This document shows positions 12,501-23,200 of a stretch of DNA of 64,000 nt, piece after piece. This DNA comes from Albifimbria verrucaria. Its lineage: Eukaryota; Ascomycota; Sordariomycetes; Hypocreales; Stachybotryaceae. The notes under the pieces are model-generated. The model saw nothing but the letters and a program-made list of their open reading frames with translations, did no database searches and was not told where the DNA came from. The position numbers and the translations under genes were made by a program. The stretch's first letter is position 1; each line of letters starts with the position of its first letter. The stretch spans positions 62,001-126,000 of the forward strand of contig JAHREC010000007.1 of assembly GCA_020081605.1 (NCBI GenBank), read 5' to 3'.

Positions 12501-14886
12501 ACGCCATCATTTGCCCGAACCATCCGCCCAGAAGATGTTCCTAGCTTAGAGTTACTCTTGGTAACAGGCGAGGCCGTGGGTCGCGACATCCTCGATACCT
12601 GGCTCGGCCGCGTGCGTCTTATGACGGGCTGGGGCCCGGCGGAGACCTGCGTCTTCAGTACCCTGCACGAATGGCAGCCCGGCCAGTCGCCGCGCACGAT
12701 TGGGCGACCGGTAGGTGGCCTCTGTTGGGTTGTGGACCCTATCGACCCGCGGCAGCTCGCACCCACTGGCTGTGTGGGCGAGTTGGTCATCCAAGGACCG
12801 ACCCTCCTACAAGAATATCTCGGAGACGACGCCCAGACAAAGGCCTCAGTGGTCACGGCCCTGCCGGAGTGGGCACCCGGCGTGATGCGGCTCCGTGGAA
12901 CCGCTTCTTCAAGTCTGGCGATCTATGTCACTACAACGACGACGGCACTCTCGAATTTGTCGGCCGCAAGGATACCCAGGTCAAGATTCGCGGTATCCGT
13001 GTGGAGCTCGGCGAAGTCGAGCATCACATCTTCAGTAACTTTGTCATAGCGGAGCACGTCGCAGTCGATGTCGTAAACCACGAGGGCACACGCCTCGCCT
13101 GTTTCTTCTCGTCTGAAGAACAGAGTACTGAAGCACCGCAAACACCGTTCCTTCTGGCAATGGAGGAGCGCACAAGAGCACGGTTGCTCAACCTCATCAG
13201 CGACCTCCGCCGCATTGTGCCAGAGTATATGGTACCAACCCTGTGGATCCCCTGAGTCGGATGCCAATGCTGGGATCAACCAAATTGGACAGAAGGAGCC
13301 TTGTCAAAATGGCAGAGAATCTGAGCGGCAGCGATCTCGCAGCCTGTTCGCTGACAAGGACCAGGAAGCGAGGCCCTACAACACGTCTCGAAACGGAAAT
13401 TCATACTCTCTGGACCCAGGTGCTTGGAAGACCACAAGATGAAATTGGCGTCGACGACAACTTCTATCAAATCGGTGGCGATTCCATCAGGGTCATCAAC
13501 CTGTCCAAGTTGATCGAAACAAGTCTTGGGGTCAATCTCCTGCGATTGCTCATCAGCACCGAGCATGCTACCATTGCCGATATGGCAAATCAGGTCAATC
13601 ACGCGAGAAAGGGTCTCGGCATTGTTCTGGGATCGACATCACTACTCGATTTGGAGGGTGAGATTCAAAAGTCAATGCGTTTCGAGCGTGACCCAGCGGA
13701 ACTATTGCGCCAACACGCAACAACCAAACTACCACCTGATGCCACTGTGTTTCTGACTGGTGCTTCTGGCTATCTCGGGGCTGAATTGCTACGCCGTCTT
13801 CTAGAGAGTAGTCAGTTTCGCACAGTCATTACGCTTGTCCGTACTCCATCACCCGATAATGGCTTAGAGCGATTGATACAAATAGGCCGGGCTATGGGGT
13901 GGTGGAAGAAGCAGTATATGCACAACTTGGAGGTTTGGGTAGGTGACCTGGGTGAGCCGTACCTCGGGCTGAATCGCCAGCAATGGGAACGGCTTTCGGG
14001 TCAGTCGAACACAGCGCCCAACATCGATGCCATTGTGCATAATGGCGCCGTCGTCAACTGGAACGCCAACTACGCTGCGCTACGCGCTGTCAACGTCGGG
14101 TCCGTGGTGGACCTGCTTGAGGCTGCCGCCGCCTCTCCAGTCAATCCCAAGTACATCTTCATATCAGGTGGGGCCAAATTTGCTGGCCGGGAGGACGTGG
14201 AGGCATCATCTCGGGTGCTGTCGTCCTCGACCGGGTACGTGCAGACAAAGTTTGTCGCAGAAACGGTCGTTGCTGGGATAATGAACAGGTTACCGCATGG
14301 CCAAAACCGCCTTTCCGTCATCAAGCCCGGCCGCATCATCGGCACGCCCGGCGAGGGTGTTGCAAATATTGACGACTATCTGTGGCGAATTGTTGGTACT
14401 GCCGTTGCTCTGGGTTATTATCCAGTGGGAAATGAGGATGTGTGGTTGTACATTCAGACCACTGACTTGATTTCTAAACTCGTCATCGATGGTCTCACTG
14501 CGGGCTGTGGCATTCTTGCTTTTCAAGATCTCAAGACAGGTATGCCTGTCGATCGATTCTGGAAGATCATCGAGTCTGAGCTGCCGGGTACGCGCTTGAA
14601 GCCGCTCGCTTGGGATGAGTGGATCACAGCCGCCGTGGCCCTCGCAAACCGTGTGGGCGAGAAGCATCCCCTGTATCCCATTCAAGGCTTTCTCAGCGCC
14701 ATTGGTTGGCCTGAAGAGCCCACCTCTGACGAGAAAGCGCATGGAAGCCATTCCTCGTCTGCCCTCGAGCTAGCCGTGGCAGCATCGATCCGCTACCTTG
14801 CCAGCATTGGATATCTCTCATTCTGTGCGGGAGTTGATGTGCAGCTCAAGGCTATCGTATACCGTAGCACTGCCAGAAGTATCTGA
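1..14886 (+). CDS. Nonribosomal peptide synthetase, 3' part, with terminal reductase (peptaibol-synthetase type)
   Basis: This is a multimodular enzyme that activates amino acids as adenylates, carries them on phosphopantetheine arms and condenses them. The order seen is A(tail)-T-C-A-T-C-A-T-C-A-T-C-A-T-R, and the 5' end lies outside the window. Four HHxxxDG condensation motifs, four complete adenylation domains and five GGDS carrier serines are visible. A GASGYLG reductase replaces a thioesterase, so release as an aldehyde or alcohol is expected. No epimerase or methyltransferase domain is seen. The reading frame changes about 16 times, near 68, 1190, 2045, 2697, 2790, 3507, 3700, 6160, 6670, 9390, 9590, 10090, 10340, 11050, 12890 and 13250. 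Conserved protein continues directly across each change, so these are not introns. All but the one near 3507 have the polarity of one lost base, usually in a homopolymer. A sequencing artefact is likelier than a pseudogene. The stop is TGA at 14884-14886. Confidence 0.93.
595..3740 (+). other. NRPS module C1-A2-T2
   Basis: The condensation domain starts at DAYPC (about 610) and has HHAVYDGW near 975-1000. The adenylation domain has TSGSTGEPKG near 2358-2388, a YGPSE core near 2748 and GKLDRKSL near 3412. Aligning FDGSLVEML and its partners to GrsA gives pocket residues D,G,V,L,L,G,V,L,C plus the A10 lysine. This is clearly unlike the other three adenylation domains, so a different amino acid is expected here. 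The carrier has IGGDSITAI near 3607-3633. Frame changes occur near 1190, 2045, 2697, 2790, 3507 and 3700. The 3507 change has the opposite polarity to the rest. Confidence 0.85.
3850..7030 (+). other. NRPS module C2-A3-T3
   Basis: The condensation domain starts at EDIYPCTPLQEG and has HHATFDGW near 4237-4260. The adenylation domain has FTSGSTGTPKG near 5638-5670, FDVSVGEI near 5772, GWGPAE near 6033 and AKLDRNTL near 6710. Pocket residues aligned to GrsA read D,V,G,F,L,A,G,V,F plus the A10 lysine, which resembles Aib/isovaline-type codes of peptaibol synthetases. The carrier has IGGDSILAI near 6903-6929. Frame changes occur near 6160, in a C run, and near 6670. Confidence 0.85.
7150..10310 (+). 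other. NRPS module C3-A4-T4
   Basis: The condensation domain starts at EDAYPCASLQEG and has HHAIYDGW near 7517-7540. The adenylation domain has FTSGSTGTPKG near 8935-8967, FDLSIGEI near 9070, GWGPAE near 9330 and TKLDRNTL near 10000. Pocket residues read D,L,G,F,L,A,G,C,F plus lysine. This is one residue away from the DLGYLAGCFK-type code known for Aib in peptaibol synthetases. The carrier has IGGDSIAAI near 10187-10213. Frame changes occur near 9390, 9590 and 10090. Confidence 0.85.
10430..13600 (+). other. NRPS module C4-A5-T5 (last extension module)
   Basis: The condensation domain starts at EDAYPCTPFQQG and has HHAIFDGW near 10810-10833. The adenylation domain has FTSGSTGTPKG near 12236-12268, FDLCIGEI near 12371, GWGPAE near 12630 and TKLDRRSL near 13280. 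Pocket residues read D,L,G,F,L,T,G,V,F plus lysine, close to A3 and A4. The carrier has IGGDSIRVI near 13471-13497 and feeds the reductase. Its amino acid would become the reduced C-terminal residue. Frame changes occur near 10340, 11050 (a T run), 12890 and 13250 (a C run). Confidence 0.85.
13730..14886 (+). other. NRPS terminal thioester reductase (R) domain
   Basis: This is a short-chain-dehydrogenase-like domain at the C-terminus. The NAD(P)-binding GASGYLG lies near 13758-13780 and the catalytic tyrosine/lysine pair near GYVQTKF at about 14236-14256. KPGRIIG near 14323 and the C-terminal substrate half follow. In the family it reduces the carrier-bound peptide thioester to an aldehyde or alcohol, as in peptaibol synthetases, whose products end in an amino alcohol. 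The domain lies in one uninterrupted reading frame with T5. No domain follows it. Confidence 0.88.
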
Positions 14887-16237
14887 TTGATTTCTGGCCG
14901 TTCCAAACGTCGAAATAATCCACGAAGCGAACGGCGAGGCATTAGGTTGATTTCAGGGTGCTCCATGGGTGAGGTTTCCTGCCAGAAAACGACTGCTGGT
15001 GCATTCCAGCATCTACCTAAGCCAGGCACCAAATCAAAAACTTTGGCAGCACTATCAACCAACTACTGCCTGCGAAGACATGAAAACTTCGTCTTTTCTT
15101 TATTCTTGTCATTTTTTAGCACCTTTGTGCTAACTGACTTGGACGGCAAGGCGACCTGTGCTTTTGATACCCGGCTCAGCTTCGCAAGAGCCAGGCACCA
15201 CCAGCAGCCTCTACGAGCTGTGTCGACCATGAGTTACCCGTAGCTCCACCGGCGCATCAACGCGCGCCTCTTGTCAAGGCAAGAAATGGACTAAAGGCCA
15301 TCTGTCATTGGCGCTTCTGGTCTGTTCCCACAAGGGGCAAGCTAGGGTGAAATGCATGACATGCAGAATACATACTGGTACGTCATTCCAAGTCGGTGCT
15401 TGGGGTAGGACAGGCCAGGGCATGACAGGGTGTGACAGAATGCGACGTTCATGTAAACCCAACCAAACAAATGCCTGGCGTTCTCGTTTCACATTCTCAT
15501 CAACCGAGGCACTGATTGATGCTAGGATTATTCTCTGCTGCAAGCACGCGTGGCAAGTAAGCCATAACACAACGCCTGTTCATACACTTCATTTATTCTG
15601 AACTTATGGTAGTTGAAACTCTTATGTAGACAGACCATGAACACAGAATGTTGAGTCGATGCAAAGATTCATGGAGACACTTTGCGTTTCTTGACCGATC
15701 CCGCTTCTACATCACCCGTGATAGACACGCCGGCAATATATTCTTTCAGGAGATCAATGGTACAATATCCACTGTGCGGTTTACCCAGTGATTATCACTT
15801 ATCTCGCCGCCAGGCTAGCCTTCGTCGCGTCACTATTGCTGCCAATCACGAGTATCATTCTTTATACTCTTTGCGTTTCAGCAGGTTACAGCGAAGGTTT
15901 CTTACAAAGCTATACGATTACAAGCGTAAGCACCGGTATTACCTTATTAATAGGATATGCTTAACTGCTAAACTAGCTAAATATATATATAATTTTATCA
16001 AAGATTAATTAATTAATAATATTTAATATTTAATTTTATTGATTAACATCTATTATATCATTATTCGATTTTTCTAAATAACTTATTTACGACTTAGAGT
16101 ATAGTTTTATTTTCTGTTTCAATAAACTACAGTTATAGAAGAACCCCAGGTCGTCACATGAAGGGTCCCTATTTTTTAGCCTAACTGCGCACTAAGATCT
16201 TCGGATTACTTGAAACACACCATTCTGCATTATTCAA
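14887..16237. other. Intergenic, with a RIP-like AT-rich block at about 15900-16140
   Basis: I see no convincing gene. Open frames of about 100 codons on both strands at 15274-15601 have no recognisable motif. About 240 bases from 15900 are very AT-rich and end near a GTCGTCACA-like string at about 16150. That string resembles the end of the LTR at 27680, so this may be an old LTR fragment. Confidence 0.5.
15900..16140. repeat. AT-rich RIP-like block
   Basis: This is a strongly AT-rich stretch between the NRPS and the HET gene, without open frames. It is probably a decayed repeat fragment. Confidence 0.5.
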
Positions 16238-18328
16238 TTACAACCTCCCCTTTGGAGCATCGTAGAAAAATGTCTGAAAGGGTGCGGCAAAGGGTGCGTC
16301 GCTCGTGTTGTTTCCCATCATGTCCGCTACTCCAACTCTGCGGTATACTGATTCGCCATTCTTTTGGAGCAGCAGCGCTTGGATACGTATGATTGCTCCA
16401 TGTTGGTTCAGAATGTGTCGCACCGGAACACCGAACACAGCGTGTTCCATCAATGACGTATCATCCGGATTGTCAAAAACTGCAGCGCCAACCTGCTGGT
16501 CCTTCTGGTCGTAGAGAAGTGCGTTGGAGGGCGGATAAGGCGCCCTGACCTCTGGACGTGGCAATATGAGCGCTACCGATGCAAAAGACTTAACGTAGCC
16601 TTGAAAACTTATCGTGCCACCGTGCACCATCCCGTGTGGGTCATTCCCAGCGAGAAACACATCCCATTTGACGTCGCTTATGTTCACCACCGCCTCTGGT
16701 TCGTCTCTTCCCGCAAATATCCGGACACTTCGACAGGTCCACGACCATGAAGGACCAGTCAGCTCTCCTCCAATTGTATCCGGTCGAATCTCCAAGGTCT
16801 TCCATAGCAGAGCGCGCGGCATATCATGGCTCCACAAGCCTGCCAGGTACGAAATAGAGGCGTCGGAACTAAAGGCGCGATGGACAACTTTGGCAACACC
16901 AGAAAGTGCCGGGAGCTTGTCCGTAGATTTCGTCAGAAATCTTTGGTAAACTCCTGCAAGACCATATACCAGTCGTTGAGAAGCTGGTGTTTATCCACGC
17001 TGTCACTAGATGGAAAGATGGGCACTCCCTTGAAGGCAGCCAGGCCCACACCAATATCGGCGTAACGAATGGAGCGCAGTCGGGTACTTTCGCTCCAGCG
17101 AGTCGATCGGCATTCCCAATGCAGCTCTTCATGTCCGAAGAAAAGCGTTCGTCTCGAAAGCAGTCGTTCTTGCAGCGTCCAGCCGCGTTTTGCCAATGGC
17201 CCCTCCTGGACATCTTGTCGGAAAGTATCGTGATAAAGGTCTTGGGAGGTTGATTCGCCAATGGTCATGTGTCCCATTTTGATACCAGGCGAGAACCAGA
17301 ATGGTATGTTGACAGACCTAAGTTTCTTGTATGGCTGCAGGAATCCCTCGTGCGAGGCGGCAGTGGAGGCAGCAGCAATGGTCAAGGATGCGTTTGTGTA
17401 CACAGAGGCCATTTTAGCGGATTCAGCTTCCCAGTCCTGAGCATCGTCCTGAATGATGCAAAGGGAATCAATCCAAATGTACCGGTAGCCGAGCAAACGA
17501 GCAATGCGTATGGCGTCTCGGAAGTTGGCAGTCAGGTCGCCAAGGTAGATTTGCTGTTTATGCTTGTCGAGATTCTCATGGTTCGTGACCAAGAACTCGA
17601 TGGGCCCCCAACAATGACTCAACGCGACGTATTGGCCTTTGTCTCCATTCGTTTCTCTCAGTCGAACTTCCTGTGAGCTTGGGTCGGTGCCTATGTCGAG
17701 GACACGAGTAGGAAGCGCGACATCATTCTCCTTGACGGTGAGGTCGGTAATTGGCGCTGGTATCCTGCATTCAAAATGGCTATAATGGCAGGTGTCGAGC
17801 CATTTCTGCATCATCTTGGGTTCCGTGGGGTCTCCTTTGCTCTCAACATCAGGAGTTTCAACAGCACCTCAGGTGCTCCTAGCCGCGTTCAGGGTGGTCA
17901 GTTTTATAAAGAGAGCTGTATTGTCGCAAAAGGCGCTGGAATACCTTCGTCTACCCATATAGGTAGCTGCCTCACGCAGCTGACAATGCTGGACGAGGGA
18001 TCCGACGTGATTACTACTTCGAGTCCAGCTATGAAGCCAGATTCTGCATGCTGACCTTGGACACGCGGCCACTGGTCTCTCGTAAACGTCTTTAGCATGA
18101 CGAAATCTTCATCTTTTGCCGAGAAATTCTCAGAGAATGGGTTGTTAGATGGTTTATTTAATTCGTATACCAACAGAGCGCAAAAGGACATGTTGCCGCG
18201 TTTTTGCGAACAAGTGCGAAAGACTCGGAAAGCAGCCAGTGTGGTGGCAGAGAAGAGGGAGTGGGCGACTTAGAAGAGGCAAATACCTGAAGCAGGTTTA
18301 GACGTTCACAATTTGAGCAAAGCGCCAT
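16238..18328 (-). CDS. HET (heterokaryon incompatibility) domain protein
   Basis: HET domains trigger cell death or stress responses after non-self recognition in filamentous ascomycetes. The N-terminus (start chosen at MALCSNC, 18328) has paired cysteines typical of the family. The HET core then shows YVALSHCWG (about 17610), YIWIDSLCIIQDD (about 17460) and KRGWTLQERLLSRRTLFF (about 17180). The C-terminal half runs to TAA at 16238-16240. The frame shifts near 18170 and near 16933, where TTTCTG interrupts an otherwise continuous match. One in-frame TGA lies at 17869-17871 and could be an unrecognised intron or a real lesion. It lies between the NRPS and the gypsy insertion. It may be functional if the shifts are sequencing errors. 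Confidence 0.75.
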
Positions 18329-18530
18329 GTTGCTACGTGGAATATTCTCGCCGTTAACACTCACCCCTATTGAATGTCAACTGATCTGAAGTCTGGGTAT
18401 GGCATTACCACGCCTTAAGCTGCTCTTTCCTCGTGTTTTCAGCCGCACACTAAATTGTGGCTTGGAGGGGCTAGGAATCAACATGGCCCCCAATGGGCTG
18501 TTTCACGTGATTTAAGAGTTCTACTTAAAC

Positions 18531-19403
18531 CTGGTTATATTGATTAATAGAGATTTAACATTCTCTCCCACTAGGACTTACCTAGTTATATAATATTAAA
18601 TACATAGATAATAAGTATATTTAAGATAAAGTCAGTTATTTAATAATTATAAAATTATTAATTAATAGGGTTTGATAATATAAATTAAATAATATTAATA
18701 TAATATAGAAATTTATTAATAAGAATTAAAAGAAAATATTTAATTATTAAAAGTTTAAATAATAATAAATAAATTAATATATTTATTTATTAATATAAAA
18801 TTATATTTTATAATTAAACTAATTAATAATAATTAATATTTTATTATATTTTATTTTTTTATATTCTTTATTTTATTAAATAATTTTCTTATTTTATTTT
18901 TAATTTTATAAACTTTTATATATAGTTTATTATAAGATAAATAAGTATATCATTTATATTATAAAAATAATTTTAATATATAATTCTCTTATAAGTTTTA
19001 AATTATTTATTAATTTATATTATAATAATACCTTAAAATTCTATAAAATAACTTACTCTTTTTATTAATAATAAATATATATACAAATCCCTATATTATA
19101 TATTCTTATAAAAATAATATTAAAGTAACTTTTTAAATTAATATTTAGATATAATAATAAACCCTTTCCAATAGTGCTATTTATTTTTATTAGAGAAGAT
19201 ATTTCTCAAGTATATAGCGGATATATTTGCCCTTAATAACTAAACTGCCCTATTCTTAGTAATAAGATCTCCCGGAGTATAAAAGAACTTCAATAATATA
19301 GAGAACATGATATTAGGATATAAATAAAAGAAATTCAAGAGAATCTAAACATGCAATATTACAGTTAGTGCATGCGGCTCCGGATAATATCCTAGGGACT
19401 TTT
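18531..19403. other. AT-rich, RIP-like sequence flanking the gypsy element
   Basis: From about 18540 to 19250 the sequence is almost only A and T, with TTAATA, TAATAA and TATTTA strings and no open frame of note. It looks like a heavily RIP-mutated older repeat of unknown class. GC returns at 19252, where a dispersed repeat copy begins. The 5-bp target duplication of the gypsy element lies at 19399-19403. Confidence 0.6.
19252..19352. repeat. Dispersed repeat, copy A (partner at 44331-44430)
   Basis: About 100 bases match 44331-44430 with only small differences. Most differences are A or T here against G or C in the other copy, for example TAAATAAAAG here and AAATGAAAG there. The ends are shared at ATTCTWRT on the left and TCTAAACAT on the right. 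The direction of change fits RIP acting on this copy, which sits in the AT-rich block. The repeat class is unknown. Confidence 0.7.
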
Positions 19404-20253
19404 TATTATGACCCTAGCTAACACTATGACTAAGACAACGGGATAATAATGGGCCGATCCGGTTATCAGGGACCCTATAACGGGACCGACGCTGAAGACC
19501 CGCTAGCACCTACTAGAATAACTACCAACAGGAGATAAGTAATGCTAGAAGGGTTTATTATTATCCATAGAAGATTAATAGAAAGAGATAGCCCTAAGCA
19601 TATCCAATATAAGGCTAGATAACTAGAATAGTATTATAAAAGAAGAAAGGGAGCTATATACTAGAAGATAAAGCTGGTACTCCTAGAGGATAACTAAGGC
19701 TAGCCTATAGTATATTAATCCCTATAGTAGGCTAGTATAAAATATACTAATTTAGCTTATAGGCTGGTAGGGGATAGGCTAGGATATAAGATAGGTTAAT
19801 ATATAAAGTATACTAGCCTCTTAGGAGGATAGTATAAAATATAGGATAGTATAGGGTAACTGGAAATAAATTATTAGGATTAGAATAATTTATATAGAAT
19901 AATAGCTACTATAGACTATTAGGTTATTATATAATAATAACCTATATAGCTTATTTGCTTATTATAAGTAAGTAAGCAATAATAATTATTTATTTATTAT
20001 AAGTAAATAAACCTCTTAGTATATAGATAGGAGTCTTTTTATTATTAGAAGTAGAGGCTATTAATTATTAATAATATATAGTTATTAAGCTACCCTTAAT
20101 CTAAGTTCCTAAAAGTAATTTACCTGACTAATAATAATTATATAATTATTGCTTTAGAATAATAATAAGCCCTATTATTTATTTAAGGATAATAACCTAA
20201 TCTTATTTATCCTATACCTTTTATAAAGGTATAGAATAACTTAGATTATTATA
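19404..20253 (+). repeat. 5' LTR of the gypsy element (850 bp)
   Basis: It aligns end to end with 26835-27686. It begins TATTATGACCCTAGC, where a TG start has probably become TA by RIP, and ends TTATTATA where the 3' LTR has CGTCACA. The outer (left) part keeps more G and C than the inner part. Confidence 0.88.
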
Positions 20254-23200
20254 TATTAATAGCTTTTATTCTAGGTAATATTATTTATTATTTAAAATAA
20301 TAAATAATAGTAGGAGAAACTTTTAAGGCTATTGATAAAGCTATAGCTAAACTGCTAACCTTAACTAGCTTTATTATTACCCTTAGTAAACCTACTCTAT
20401 TAATAAGTAAGAGGGTTAATAATAATAGAGATAATAATATAGATAATAGCGACTTTAATAAAGATAAGGAAAATAATTACCTTAAAAGGAAGCTCTTTAA
20501 AATAAAGATTAAGCTTAGTAATATATATACTAAAATTTATTAGCTTTATAAAAATACCTTTAGCGATTATAAGGTATAGAATCTTAAGACTAAGATTGCT
20601 TAAATAGAAGCTATATTAGGATAGTTTATTAAAGTCTAAGGGGTAATTACTAGGAAGTATAAAGAATAGTTCGATAGGCTTTATGATAAAAAGGAGATAA
20701 TTATCGATAGGAGAAGAGAAATAGATACTATTATTAAGGTACCTAAACCTAGACTCTTTAATAAAAGCCTTAAAAAACTTTAAGGATTTATTATCTTATT
20801 TAAAGTATACTTTTAATTATTTAAAATTATTTTTATCCTAAATAAGGATAGAGTAATATTTATAGTATAATTACTAGAAGGAAGAGCTAGCGTTTAGTTT
20901 AAACTTACTTTTAGAGATTATATTAATAATCCCTTAGCGATAAGGAAGGAAGAAATAGAATTAATCTTCACCGATTTTAAGACTTTTATAGAATGAATTT
21001 ATAAAACCTTTAGAGTTATTAATAAAACTAAAGAGGCTAAAAGAGAATTTAATAAAATTTAATAAATCGGATTAATATTATCCTTTATAGTAATATTTAA
21101 ATAAATTATTTTTTATATTAATTAGCCTAAAGCGGTGTTTAAAAAAATATTCTATAATAAAGTTAAAAAAAAATTAAGGATAAACTTATTAAAATTAAAA
21201 GAGAAGAAATAACTCTAGAAAGATACTTCTATAAAGCTATCTTAATTAATAAGTATCTATAAGAAAGGAAAATAGAATGATAGAGAAATAGAGTAAATCG
21301 ATCTATTTATTAAGTAAATACCTAAAAACTGCAATAGAAGTATTATATAGTGTATAGAATCTATGCGGGACCTATGGACCTTAATATAGTTTAAAAGGGT
21401 AAGGGAAAAAATGAAAAGGGTAAAAGGAGTTTATATGCTATAATTATAGGAAGAAAGGATATTTTGTAAGGGACTGCTAAATACTAAAAAGGCTAATAAG
21501 AAAGTTAAATTTAAACCTATAATAGAAGAATAATATAATCTAAATATGGTAAGTCCGAAATAGTATTTGAATATATTAAACTCCCGATAGTATATAGCAC
21601 CTAAATTAATTTTTTGATTTATAGTAAAAATCCTAGATATATAATTATAATATGATTCGCTAGATTAATTAGGAACTATAGGGATATATAACCCCTATAT
21701 TAAGACTAAGTATGATATGGAGAATAATAATATAGAAAATAATTTGGATAAAGAAATATAAGACCTCCTAAAGCAAGCTAATACCTGATTCTACCCTAAA
21801 GGAGAAACCAAGGATTATACTATAACTATCTAAGCTATCGATATTAAATCTATACTAAAAAGAGTATTATTCCTTATATATAAGATAATAATGACCCTCT
21901 ATATATATAATAAACCCTAAATATATAAATATTAATTAAATATTATACCTATAGTATTAATATATATACTATTTAATTAAGAAGGCCTAGAATAATCTAT
22001 TCTCTATAAGAATAAAACTTAAGAAAATATATACTCTATATTAATAAAGTAAAATATATTACTATAAAGTAGGTATATATTATATAGACTATATAATAGC
22101 TATATTAAAAAGGAGCCCTAAGTAGCCCTATGAGTATACTAAGAGAAAGAAACTAGCTTAAGACTATATAAGCTTATAATATAAATAGCACCAATACTCT
22201 AAAATCGAAGGATACTATTTATACTAAGAAGCTAGAAAAGAAGCTGTTTATGTTGGAAATAGATAACCCTGGCATGAGGGAATTAAAAATATAAAAGAAG
22301 TATTTATATAAGTGCTTGAACCTAAACTATTTTAAATATAAAATAGAATAAGCTATTATATCCAAAAACACTTTCTATTAATAGTTAGAATAATATTTAA
22401 TAAATACGAGCTTGAATATACTGTATATTATCTAGAGTATTATATATACTTTAGCTATAAATATCTTATAAATAGTATAATAAAATAGTTAAATAGGGAT
22501 GACTAGGATAATTAATCCCTTATGAAAATAGCTAAAGGAATATTAAAAGTAAAAAGAATTTCTTATAAAGATAATACCTAGGTATTATTATTAAAAAGGA
22601 ATAATAAAAGATCTTAATACCTAAATATAATAAGAAAATTATTAAGAGAAATAGTCTATAAAAGATATATAATTAAAATTAAGATTATAGGAAAAAAATT
22701 ATAGGCTAAAATAAATACTGGCGCTATAAATAACTTTATTAGCTATAAAGTTATAAATTAACTATAATTATTATAGGGAGAAAGGAAGACCTTTATTTTA
22801 TTATAAACTGCGAAGGAAACCTAATAAGGTATAATAATAGTATTGTTAATAAATGAATATACCTGTTATAAGTAACCTATGCAGAGAAACCTATATAGAT
22901 AGGATTTGATATAATCGACTTAGATAGTAGCGATATCCTCCTAGGGTGACTATAGCTAAAGGCTAAAAATCTATTAATTAATTTTATTATTGGCTAGGTG
23001 ACCTTAGCTAAAAGGAAACTAATAAATCTATTAAAGATCTAATTAGGAATAGATATCCAGAGCGACTTACTATCTTAGCGAGGAAATGCTATAAAAATAA
23101 ATAGAAGCGCTAGGCATTAAGCGCTATATTAACTAAGAAGATAGTATAACCTAGGATAAAATATAAATAAAGTAAAGGTAATAATAATAAAGCTAAACAG

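Noticed and set aside
1..14886. The many frame changes in the NRPS as introns
   Set aside because: At every change the conserved protein sequence continues with no extra bases between the two frames, so there is nothing to splice out.
15274..15601. Overlapping 97-98-codon frames on both strands after the NRPS
   Set aside because: They are mirror frames of the same DNA without motifs or plausible starts.
17869..17871. In-frame TGA in the first HET gene as proof of a pseudogene
   Set aside because: The surrounding stretch is poorly conserved between HET proteins and could contain an intron or another base loss, so the stop alone is not decisive.
16238..18328. The first HET gene as a RIP relic like the second one
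   Set aside because: Its breaks are mainly one-base shifts, and conserved Trp, Gln and Arg codons in the core are intact.
20254..20275. Primer-binding site of the gypsy element
   Set aside because: The bases after the 5' LTR are too RIP-altered to match a tRNA 3' end with confidence.
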